Assembly (NCBI GenBank): GCA_003649445.1
Contig: QMRV01000029.1
Span: 1 to 26,565 of the forward strand
DNA length: 26,565 nt
From: Thermoprotei archaeon
Lineage (GTDB): Archaea > Thermoproteota > Thermoprotei > Thermofilales > B15-G2
Direction: 5' to 3'
Part shown: piece by piece, positions 8,199 through 16,400 of the stretch
How the letters are laid out: each line of letters opens with the position of its first letter
Numbering within the stretch: position 1 is the first letter of the stretch
The notes under the pieces: generated by a model
Database searches by the model: none
What the model was told of the DNA's origin: nothing
What the model saw: the letters and a program-made list of their open reading frames with translations, nothing else
Made by a program: the position numbers and the translations under genes

Positions 8199-11100
8199 AT
8201 GAAGACAGGACGTCTACTCGCGGCGCTTTTACTTACTCTCATAGCCTCCTCTATGCTCATTTCAGCAACTCCTCAGAACGACTTAACAGAACTGAAGAAT
8301 TTGCTTAGTGAGGAAGCTTTTGTTAAGCACATAATGTTTCTTTCATCGCTTGAATCCAAAATGACAGGGTACGAAGGTTTCTATGAGGCAGCTAAGTATA
8401 TTGAGCGGACTCTTAGGAGCTATGGGCTTGAGGTTCGTGTAGAGAAATTTAATGTAACAGTTCCCGTTGTAGAGTACTCGTATATACTTGTTCGGGAAAA
8501 TAAGTCTCTTGTTAAAATTAAAGCATATCCTCTCTGGCCTAATCATGTTTGTACATGTTCCTATGACAGTTCTGCGGATGGAGACACTTTAGTTAGAATA
8601 AGTAGCCTCAGCGACTTAAAGAAAGTAGACATCAGAGGGAAGTTTGTCCTACTAGACTATAATACTCGCTTCCTATGGAAAATACTCTGTATTTTAGGTG
8701 CTAAAGGAGTTGTTTTCATAGAGCCTATTGACACAAGCTACTCTGAAGGGATGCTTAAATCACTCAACGTTCCCCTCTACTTCCCCCGACTCTACGTAAG
8801 CTACAGCGACGGACTCCAATTAATGAAGATTATCAAGAGAGATGGCTACGCCAAAATATGGGTTTACTGTAAAGTAGAGTGGAAAAATGTTGAAGCATAC
8901 AACATAGTGGGAGTAATAGAAGGCACGGATCCTCTCTATCGAGGAGAAGTAATGGTTCTTGCATCACATTATGACTCGTGGTCACCTGTTCTAGGGAAAG
9001 CTCCAGGCGCTACAGATTCTCTAGGCATAGCATTTCTCTTGGAGTATGCTAGAGCCCTCACTATAGTTAAGCCCAGGAGAACAGTCTGGATTGTCGCTTT
9101 AGCAGGACACTACCAGTACTTATGGGGTGCTAGAGAGTTTGTTGAAAGGCATTTCGATGAGATAGGGGTATACATTAAAGGCTTCGCGAGCATAGATCTT
9201 TCATCGGACAGCGATATTCTAGGGCTTTATGCGCTGGGCTTAGGCTACGGATACATTAACCCCGAGTCTCTAGTCAATCAGAAGTACTCATGGGTTTCAA
9301 CAAGGTTTTTCGGAGAGTGGCTTAGTGAAGCTAAAAGTCTCTGGAAAGAAGATTTTCGCGTAGCGGACTTGATTACTTTCTCGTACCCGCCGTGGATTAA
9401 GCTAGCTAAACCAGTAGACCCGCCTTACCTCTACTTAGATAGCGAGCCTTTTACAGCAGCTACCTTCGGTGGAGGAATAGCTTTTGTCACAACAAATACT
9501 CTAAGGCTCTACCAGCAGACACCACTAGATACTTTCGATAGACTAAATCTCAGGAACTTCTTCAAGCAAGCAAAGTACCTGTGGACAGTCCTATATAGGT
9601 ATGTGAACATGGAAATTCCCTACGCACTGACTCCAACTAGGCTTTACGGAGACTGGGGCTACGTCACACTATCTGTTCAGCTAGCAGAGTACAACGTAGA
9701 GACAGCCTGGTACAATAACTTCAGTGACCCTAGAGCAGTAATATGTATTAGTGCTACGAATACTCCTTCAAACGCTAAGTGGGCTGCCAAAGGATTTCTG
9801 CTAGTAGTAAAGCCTGACAGCAGAGGCTTAGCTGTAGTTAAGGGACTAAAGCCGTTCTCGACAGTAGATGTTCAAGGCTACGTGCTCGACAACCACGGCA
9901 AAGTTCTCTACGCGACAGATACCGGTGTCTACGGTTTGCCTAGAACACTTGTCTTAACGGTTTCTCGGGCCTACAAGCTTGTACCAGTCTTTAAGACAGC
10001 TACAATAATTCTGCTGCAGCCTCTAGACCCCCAGACTCTGCAAATAAACTTCAAGGCAGTAGATGTCCTAAACTTTCTTTCTCACACACCGCTAATACAT
10101 AGAGACAATATAGCTCCTCCGCCTTCTACGCTGATGACCAAGACCTACACGCCGACAGCGCTCCAAGACATAGCTGCTTTTGTGGAGCCAAACGTACCTG
10201 TAGAAATAGTAGTGCGGACAGACGACCCCTATCCTCTAATAGTACTAAATAATGCGTCTCCCGAAAACCTTGCAGGAAACGGATTTATTCTCCGCGAAGG
10301 CGAGGAGTACATAGCTTCGCCGCTAGACTACGCCCGAGACATGTACTTTTTGGCTGTTAGTAGAGCAAAAATACTTGTTGAAAAAAGCGCTGTATCAGCT
10401 AGACTCTGCGAGTACTACTCCTTAATGGAGGAAACCGCGAAAAAGTCCTTTGCGGAGAATCCTACACAGCAGTACGCTTGCTCTTTCTCCCTGTGGGCTT
10501 ACTCGAGAGGAGTCTATACTGCAGCTATGAGCCAGATGAACGATATAGTCCTCACAACACTCTTCTTCATGTTCTTTTCAGCTCTCTTCGCAATAAGCTT
10601 TGAGCGCCTAGTATTTATGTCAGAAGGAGTAAAAAGAGTCCTCTTGACTGTCACAACATACTTAGTGACAATTGGAGTACTGTCTATTTTCCACCCAGGC
10701 TTCCATGTGACCATTAACGTGTATGTACTGGCTATCTCTGCGAGCATAGGTATTCTCGTACTAGTGCTTGTAGCTATGCTGCTGGGCGAAACATACTCTC
10801 AGATGAAGAAGTTCAGGGAGTACACTATAGGAAAACACTTTATTGAAGTAGAGCGACTAAGCCTATTAGTGACAGCGTTTTCTACTGGAGCCCGCAACTT
10901 GAGGAAAAGAAAGCTGAGAACAGTCCTTACTCTAATTTCAATAATATGCTCTGTTCTCGCTTTAACAGCGTTCACCTCTGTTACTTCAGGTATTTTAATT
11001 AATGTAATTAAAGTCGGGAAAGCACCCTACGAGGGAATACTGATAGAGAGAGCGCCCTGGATGATCAATCAGCCTATACCAGAAGAATTCATTGTAGAAA

Positions 11101-12593
11101 TGGAGCTTCTGCTAGGCGACAACTTTACTGTAGCTCCCCGCTCCTGGATCTATCCTCCAGGCTACCAGTTCATATGCGAGTGGAACGCATCTCCTCATGC
11201 TAGCATAAAGGGAGCCGTAGCTATAAGCCCCGCATTATTCAAAGTCCTCGAACTAGAAAATCTGCCACCTCAAGTCGTCGCCTTCCAGGAAGACGAAGAG
11301 TACTGCTGTGTTATTAGCGCGAAAACAGCTGAAGCTCTTTCAGAAAGCCTCGGCAGAAAAGTAGGCTTAGGAAGCAGAATTAACCTATGGGGACTTGATC
11401 TAACAGTAAAGGGAATTATTGAAGGAAAGTACTTCTGGTCAGGAAGCAGCGGAGTAGTAGACTTAGACCAGCAGCCAATAACGCCGATAGACATAGAGCA
11501 GGGCTTAAGCGAAGTATCGCGAAGGCTCTCGGGAAGCGACGTAGTAATTATTCCGGTCAGCTTAGCTTTAAAGGCATTTAACGCCCAGCCACTCGCAGTA
11601 AGCATTATTCCCAAGGAAAAATTATCTGACGCCGAGTTGAACAAGCTGGCTCAAGCCATGGCTAAGAGATTTCTCGTAGACATCTACGTAGGCCTACCGG
11701 AAGAGAAAACAGCTCTGAGAATAGCTCCGAGAGTCCAAGTAGTAGTCGGAGGCTTGAGCACTGTTATAGTTCCTCTACTAATCGTAGGTTTCACGGTGCT
11801 CTTAACAATGCTTAACTCGATATACGAGAGAGTAAGAGAAGTCAAAGTATATAGCGCAGTGGGACTAGCGCCAGTACACGTCATGGGCATGTTTCTCGCA
11901 GAGGCACTAATATTCTCTATAGTGGGAAGTGTAATAGGCTATGTTGTAGGAATGGCGGGAGTATCGTTCCTCTGGTCGATAAAAGCTTATCCACCTAACT
12001 TCTACCCTAACTATGCTTCAGCAGCAGTTATACTAGTTGTAGTAGTTACAGTATTCTTTACTCTACTTTCAGCAGCATATCCCGCGTACAAGGCATCAAC
12101 ACTGATTACACCGTCTTTTGAGAGAAAGTGGAAAATAGAAACTAAGCCAAGAGACAACGTATGGTCTTTACCTCTGCCGTTCAGAGCAAACGAGAAAGAA
12201 GTATACGGTGTACTCGAGTTCGTAAGAGAGTACTTAGAGGCACACTCAGTTGAACGCATGGGCCTCTTCTTCGTAGAGGGAGACTTCAAGTACTATGAGC
12301 GCGAAGAAGGAGGAAGACCAGTCAAAGTACTCGAGACTAAAGTAAGGCTAGCGCCTTTTGACCAGGGAATAGTGCAGAAAACAATTATAGTGGCTACAAA
12401 AGTAGGCGCTACATATGGATTCGAAGTGGTAGCCGTGAAGGAGACTGGACCCGAAATACCCTGGATTTCCTCGAATACAGCCTTCTTCAGGGAGCTGAGA
12501 AAGCAGTTTCTGGCCTGGAGATTCCTGTCGGATAAGTCTAAGAGAGAGTATATTGAGAGAGGTTTATCCCGCTTTAAAGGTGGTGAATTATGA
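8199..12593 (+). CDS. M28 peptidase-like ectodomain fused to FtsX/MacB-type permease (1464 aa)
   Basis: Giant cell-surface membrane protein. Signal peptide at about 5-23, then an M28-like domain (about 30-470) with a protease-associated insert (about 110-235). M28 landmarks H257 and D259 (SHYDS), D273 (GATDS) and D333 (ASIDLSSD) remain. The usual Glu-Glu catalytic pair is replaced by H304-Y305 (LAGHYQYLWGAREF), and the last metal His of the S-D-H motif appears to be S415 (LDSEPF), so it is probably not a normal aminopeptidase. A beta-rich stretch (about 480-770) leads to three helices (783-862), then an FtsX-type permease: helix 908-932 after NLRKRKLRT, an extracellular domain, helices near 1183-1204, 1229-1256 and 1273-1297, with coupling-helix-like VREVKVYSAVGLAP. 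A cytoplasmic tail of about 165 residues follows. No ABC ATPase is nearby. Its stop overlaps the next start (ATGA). Confidence 0.9.
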   Translation: MKTGRLLAALLLTLIASSMLISATPQNDLTELKNLLSEEAFVKHIMFLSSLESKMTGYEGFYEAAKYIERTLRSYGLEVRVEKFNVTVPVVEYSYILVRENKSLVKIKAYPLWPNHVCTCSYDSSADGDTLVRISSLSDLKKVDIRGKFVLLDYNTRFLWKILCILGAKGVVFIEPIDTSYSEGMLKSLNVPLYFPRLYVSYSDGLQLMKIIKRDGYAKIWVYCKVEWKNVEAYNIVGVIEGTDPLYRGEVMVLASHYDSWSPVLGKAPGATDSLGIAFLLEYARALTIVKPRRTVWIVALAGHYQYLWGAREFVERHFDEIGVYIKGFASIDLSSDSDILGLYALGLGYGYINPESLVNQKYSWVSTRFFGEWLSEAKSLWKEDFRVADLITFSYPPWIKLAKPVDPPYLYLDSEPFTAATFGGGIAFVTTNTLRLYQQTPLDTFDRLNLRNFFKQAKYLWTVLYRYVNMEIPYALTPTRLYGDWGYVTLSVQLAEYNVETAWYNNFSDPRAVICISATNTPSNAKWAAKGFLLVVKPDSRGLAVVKGLKPFSTVDVQGYVLDNHGKVLYATDTGVYGLPRTLVLTVSRAYKLVPVFKTATIILLQPLDPQTLQINFKAVDVLNFLSHTPLIHRDNIAPPPSTLMTKTYTPTALQDIAAFVEPNVPVEIVVRTDDPYPLIVLNNASPENLAGNGFILREGEEYIASPLDYARDMYFLAVSRAKILVEKSAVSARLCEYYSLMEETAKKSFAENPTQQYACSFSLWAYSRGVYTAAMSQMNDIVLTTLFFMFFSALFAISFERLVFMSEGVKRVLLTVTTYLVTIGVLSIFHPGFHVTINVYVLAISASIGILVLVLVAMLLGETYSQMKKFREYTIGKHFIEVERLSLLVTAFSTGARNLRKRKLRTVLTLISIICSVLALTAFTSVTSGILINVIKVGKAPYEGILIERAPWMINQPIPEEFIVEMELLLGDNFTVAPRSWIYPPGYQFICEWNASPHASIKGAVAISPALFKVLELENLPPQVVAFQEDEEYCCVISAKTAEALSESLGRKVGLGSRINLWGLDLTVKGIIEGKYFWSGSSGVVDLDQQPITPIDIEQGLSEVSRRLSGSDVVIIPVSLALKAFNAQPLAVSIIPKEKLSDAELNKLAQAMAKRFLVDIYVGLPEEKTALRIAPRVQVVVGGLSTVIVPLLIVGFTVLLTMLNSIYERVREVKVYSAVGLAPVHVMGMFLAEALIFSIVGSVIGYVVGMAGVSFLWSIKAYPPNFYPNYASAAVILVVVVTVFFTLLSAAYPAYKASTLITPSFERKWKIETKPRDNVWSLPLPFRANEKEVYGVLEFVREYLEAHSVERMGLFFVEGDFKYYEREEGGRPVKVLETKVRLAPFDQGIVQKTIIVATKVGATYGFEVVAVKETGPEIPWISSNTAFFRELRKQFLAWRFLSDKSKREYIERGLSRFKGGEL

Positions 12594-14434
12594 ATGAGTA
12601 CGAGAAAGGTTTAACCTGGAGATCTATTATAGCCCTATTCTTCGCAGTACTGCTTCTAGAGCCAGCTATAATCTACTACTACCTCGTTATGGGAGAAATA
12701 ATGCCTCTCTCAGTGTGGATAATACTTCTGCTCTGGGTCGAGCTATCGGGAATTTTCGGCCTCAGACTTAGGAAACAAGAGATATTCATCATCATGACGT
12801 TTGAGTGGATAGGCCTCTGGACATCGACGTGGTTTGCAGTAGATTTAATTAAGAGACTCTACTTCGCTAACAGCGAAATAGCAATAATGCTCGGCGTTTC
12901 TAAGCTAGTGCCGCCGTTCTACGCTCCCGTGGGAAGCGATGCGCTTAGAGTAATGCAGCTTAGAACTTTCCTCGATCCAGCTTGGGCTACCCCACTTCTA
13001 GTGCTAGCTTTTTCAGTAATACTTAGCGCTGTAGCGAACCTCTCACTAGGACTTTTTGCATACAACCTGTACGGAGTAACATATAAGCTCGAATTCCCCT
13101 GGGCTTCAAGCCAAGCCACAGTAATAGATGTTATAGCTGAGAAAAGATCAGCTGAACTCAGAATATTTCTGCTAGCAATAGTAGCAGGCCTCCTATACTG
13201 CTTCCTAGTCGACATTATACCCTACATGCTGGGCGTAATTCTGCCAACACGCCAGCCAGTAGACTTGACTCCAATAGCAGACAGTGTTTTCCCCGGAGCA
13301 CTTCTACTAATACCAACTGACTTAAGCCAATACGTCTTAGGACTAATACTCCCCGTCGAAGTAACTTTAGCCCAGCTCGTAGGTATGGCCGCCGCATATA
13401 TTGTAGGAAACCATATTATCACGCTGAAGGACCTGTGGCCTCTCGAAGCTAAGTGGAGGCCGGGCTTTTCGTGGCTGTGGATTTACCAGAAGTCTCAGAT
13501 ATACTTCTGGCTCAGCGTAGCTATAGGCTTAGGCATAGCGTCAGCTGTAGCACCAATGATTTTCAGGTACAAGAATCTACTTAAAGCATTCAAGTTAATG
13601 AAAGGAGTATCAGGTGGAGCAAAAGGGTCGTTTTATCTTCTCATGTACCTAATAGCGTCTACAGCCTCAGTAATCATGGTGTACATATTCGTGCCAGGCT
13701 TTCCTCTATGGATTTTACTCCTCCTAGTAGTAGCGTGGTCCTTTATAGTAACAATGCTCCAGACATACGCGGCGGGTGTAACTATAGGGTTCGATGTCCC
13801 CTACCTCAAGGAAATAGTAATCTACTTCAGTGGATACAGAGACCCTAAAGCTTTCTTCGCTCCAATTCAAGTCTACACAGGAGGCTCCACTGTAGCACAG
13901 CATCTTAAAATGGCCGAGATACTCAAGTGCAGGCTATCAGACTACATTAAAGCATACTTCCTGGTAATAACCCTAGGCTTCATTATGAGCTTCTTCTACG
14001 TCTCTCTGCTCTGGAGCGTTGCTCCAATACCTTCAAGCGCCTACCCCTATACTGTTACAGGATGGCCTGTAGAAGCAATAGAGTTCTGGAGATTCCAGAA
14101 ATGGCTTTGGACAGGGTACTTATTTAGAGAACAAAATATTCTGGCGGGACTAGTTGCAGGAACAGCAATATACTTAGTAAGCGACTTCATTCTGCATAAA
14201 GCATGGATACCAGTAGTTCTCGTCACAGGAATTATTCAGCCTCCAAGCTTCATTATAGCGCAGTTCATAGGCTCTCTTGTAGGCAACTACTTTATAGCTA
14301 AACACTTCAGAGAAAACTGGTCTAAAGTCTCAGCCTACATGGTAATGGGCTTCCTAGTGGGAGACACTTCACTAAGACTCCTACTGACTGTAGTAAAACT
14401 AGTAAGTAAATCTATATGGCTTCTACCCTACTAA
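12590..14434 (+). CDS. Polytopic permease-like protein, DUF6785/DUF6784 (oligopeptide-transporter-like) type (614 aa)
   Basis: Integral membrane protein with roughly 13-14 hydrophobic segments and almost no soluble domain. It is homologous to the protein at 17941-19899: both have the cytoplasmic YPHA/FPWA-type motif (here LEFPWASSQATVIDVIAEKR), a proline-rich loop after it, and a C-terminus ending in PY. I assign it to the uncharacterised DUF6785/DUF6784 family, thought to resemble oligopeptide (OPT) transporters; this is recognition from pattern, not a search. A substrate cannot be named. The ATG overlaps the stop of the M28-FtsX gene by 4 nt, with a strong GGTGGTGA site, so the two are translationally coupled and made together. 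Confidence 0.85.
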   Translation: MNEYEKGLTWRSIIALFFAVLLLEPAIIYYYLVMGEIMPLSVWIILLLWVELSGIFGLRLRKQEIFIIMTFEWIGLWTSTWFAVDLIKRLYFANSEIAIMLGVSKLVPPFYAPVGSDALRVMQLRTFLDPAWATPLLVLAFSVILSAVANLSLGLFAYNLYGVTYKLEFPWASSQATVIDVIAEKRSAELRIFLLAIVAGLLYCFLVDIIPYMLGVILPTRQPVDLTPIADSVFPGALLLIPTDLSQYVLGLILPVEVTLAQLVGMAAAYIVGNHIITLKDLWPLEAKWRPGFSWLWIYQKSQIYFWLSVAIGLGIASAVAPMIFRYKNLLKAFKLMKGVSGGAKGSFYLLMYLIASTASVIMVYIFVPGFPLWILLLLVVAWSFIVTMLQTYAAGVTIGFDVPYLKEIVIYFSGYRDPKAFFAPIQVYTGGSTVAQHLKMAEILKCRLSDYIKAYFLVITLGFIMSFFYVSLLWSVAPIPSSAYPYTVTGWPVEAIEFWRFQKWLWTGYLFREQNILAGLVAGTAIYLVSDFILHKAWIPVVLVTGIIQPPSFIIAQFIGSLVGNYFIAKHFRENWSKVSAYMVMGFLVGDTSLRLLLTVVKLVSKSIWLLPY

Positions 14435-14438
14435 ACAG

Positions 14439-14753
14439 CTATTTTTCTTTAGAATAAGTTATTTTCATTTCGTGCTTATAGCCTATGATAAATCCTATTA
14501 CAAATACTACTATTCCTAAGGCAATAATGCTTAATCTCAATGTAAACAGCTCATTGAACAGGCTTTGTACTTCAGCTGAAAGCTCATTATACGCTTTCTC
14601 TAGCTTAGCGTACTCTGCAAGTTTGTCGTTGTATATTTTTTTAAGCTCTTTGAGCTTCTCTTCAAGAGGCCCTGCTACAGCTATGCCCGAGAGAAGAAGA
14701 GCTACAAGTAGTGTGCTTAGAATAAGATTTCTTTTTAAGTAAAGTCTGTTCAT
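14439..14753 (-). CDS. Small secreted coiled-coil protein with C-terminal membrane anchor (104 aa)
   Basis: No known family recognised. Residues 9-27 are a signal peptide ending in AVAGP, residues about 29-71 a predicted coiled coil (EEKLKELKKIYNDKLAEYAK onward), and residues 73-92 a membrane helix followed by a basic tail. This is the same layout as the C-terminal ends of the two ectoproteins encoded just downstream on the other strand, but without the large beta domain. It is convergent with the first permease gene (4 nt between the stops) and divergent from the second operon, sharing a 71-nt intergenic region. It may be a partner that forms a mixed coiled coil with those proteins, or a membrane-proximal spacer; that role is inference. 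Confidence 0.75.
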   Translation of the reverse strand: MNRLYLKRNLILSTLLVALLLSGIAVAGPLEEKLKELKKIYNDKLAEYAKLEKAYNELSAEVQSLFNELFTLRLSIIALGIVVFVIGFIIGYKHEMKITYSKEK

Positions 14754-14824
14754 GGTGAATTTATCTCAGAGGACAATAAAAAGTTTATGGAAAGTCTTAT
14801 ATTAGTTTCCGCGGTAGTTAAAAC
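14754..14824. promoter_or_regulatory. Divergent promoter region between the coiled-coil gene and the second operon
   Basis: Plus strand: CTTATATTA at 14796-14804 preceded by GGAAAGT (BRE-like) sits about 25 nt before ATG 14825, which suggests a leaderless mRNA. Minus strand: a CTTTTTATT-like box near 14775-14784 sits about 26 nt before ATG 14753, also leaderless. The two genes could therefore be co-regulated from the same 71 bp. Confidence 0.5.
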
Positions 14825-16378
14825 ATGCAACAAATTAACCACCTAAAGGTGGTAAGAAAGAAACTGCTTCTATTACCACTAGTCCTACTGGCGTTGACAC
14901 TAATTCTTCCGCTTAATGCTTCTCCGAAAGCGCACTACTACTACATATATGTCAAAATAACTACTCCAGTAGAGCTTAAGGCCGGAACACCAGTAGTAAT
15001 CAAAGTTAAAGACTTGAAAGCAGCAGTAACACGATCCTATGACTGGAGCACTGTCTACGTACTCTACGGAGATACTCTAGTACCTTCACAGGTAGACAAG
15101 CTTGGTACAAGCGAAGACGACTACGAAATAGCTTTTGAACTAGTAGAAGACATCCCAGCAGGAGGCTCTGTTACATACAAGATACTAGTAGCAGAGAAAG
15201 GCTACAAGCTACCTGCACCTACATATGAAGAAGTATGTAAAGTAACAATAGTACCTAAATACGAAGACATGGCCGAGCTAGGCACCGGCATAGTTCTAGA
15301 AAACGACTTAATTAAAGTAGTTATTCTAAACGAGTCTGACTGGATTGCAGGAACAGTGTTCTCAGCTATAATAAAGAAGACGGGATACGATGTAGTTAAA
15401 CAGGGTAGAGAGAAGGGCTCAACTGGATGGAGATGGTCACGATATCTAGCTGAAGGAGACCCAGGATGGGCTGAGAAGAACCCAAGATTCAAAGTACTCT
15501 ACATGAGCACAGGTCCTGTGAGAGCAGTAGTAGTCCTACAGTCAACAACACCTCACGGACAGCTAGCAGACGTATATGCTGTAAAGAAGTACTCTGTCTA
15601 CAAAGGCTGGAGCTACGTGAAGTTAGAGCTCACAGTAACAGGTCCTGGATACAAGCCCGGCACTAAAGTACCAGTAAAAGCCAGCTTCATCGACTTAGCT
15701 GATCAGGGAACAAACCACGACACAGTATATGTTCCTGGAGTAGGAGAGCTTTCTAGAATGCAGGGTACTAGCCTCAGAAAAGAAAACCTCACTGAAACAT
15801 GGATTGCTGTATACAATAAAGAAAAGCTAGAAGGCTTCGCTGTAATATTCTATCCTCTCGGAAACTTAATTAAACTAGAGTGGGGCAGCCCCGGAGCAGA
15901 AATAGTACTACACTACGAGGAAGGTATACCTATACCATTCTACAGAATACTAGTACTATTCGACAAGAGCGTGGCAAACGACTCGTTCGCATACATACGT
16001 ACTGTCTACAGCTACTCTACTGCCGACATTAAAGTAGAGGTTGTTAAAGAAGAGGAAGCAAAGCTCCTACCAGTCGTAGTCCTTGAGGGTGCTCAGAAAG
16101 AAATTGAATCTCTAAAGAGCGAAATAAGCTCACTAAACAATGAAATAAAGAACCTCAAGTCGCAGCTAGCGCAGGCACAGTCAACTATAGAGAGCTTAAA
16201 CCAGGAGATAAGCGGCTACAAGAGCAAGATAAGTGAACTAGAGTCTGAGATAAGCAGCCTGAAGTCCAGCCTAAGTACAGCTCAGTCAATGCAAGGAGTA
16301 CTCCTAGTAGTAGGTCTAGTAGTAGGTCTGGCTATAGGATACTTTGTAGGCGCTAGAAAGAAAAAGGAGTCTAAGTAA
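14825..16378 (+). CDS. Secreted beta-rich ectoprotein with coiled coil and C-terminal anchor, paralogue 1 (517 aa)
   Basis: Signal peptide at about 12-33, then a beta-rich ectodomain to about 405. Its first part (40-125) includes the VPSQVDKLG...DDYEIAFELVEDIPAGGS pattern found at the N-terminus of several secreted carbohydrate-related proteins. A central block (153-220) has ENDLIKVVI, KKTGYDVVKQ, WRWSRYL and DPGWAEKNP, shared with the neighbouring paralogue. A long heptad-rich coiled coil spans about 415-487, rich in Ser/Glu/Lys/Leu, then a membrane helix (491-509) and basic tail. The coil would hold the domain away from the membrane, perhaps as an oligomer. It could be a glycan-binding protein or lyase-like enzyme presenting substrate to the permease in the same operon. 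Family name not recognised with certainty. Confidence 0.85.
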   Translation: MQQINHLKVVRKKLLLLPLVLLALTLILPLNASPKAHYYYIYVKITTPVELKAGTPVVIKVKDLKAAVTRSYDWSTVYVLYGDTLVPSQVDKLGTSEDDYEIAFELVEDIPAGGSVTYKILVAEKGYKLPAPTYEEVCKVTIVPKYEDMAELGTGIVLENDLIKVVILNESDWIAGTVFSAIIKKTGYDVVKQGREKGSTGWRWSRYLAEGDPGWAEKNPRFKVLYMSTGPVRAVVVLQSTTPHGQLADVYAVKKYSVYKGWSYVKLELTVTGPGYKPGTKVPVKASFIDLADQGTNHDTVYVPGVGELSRMQGTSLRKENLTETWIAVYNKEKLEGFAVIFYPLGNLIKLEWGSPGAEIVLHYEEGIPIPFYRILVLFDKSVANDSFAYIRTVYSYSTADIKVEVVKEEEAKLLPVVVLEGAQKEIESLKSEISSLNNEIKNLKSQLAQAQSTIESLNQEISGYKSKISELESEISSLKSSLSTAQSMQGVLLVVGLVVGLAIGYFVGARKKKESK

Positions 16379-16400
16379 ACTAAAGCTCGGTGAAGAAACT

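Noticed and set aside
10514..13422. Several 60-120 aa minus-strand frames inside the M28-FtsX and permease genes
   Set aside because: They are shadows of long, well-supported plus-strand genes and show no start signals or family motifs.
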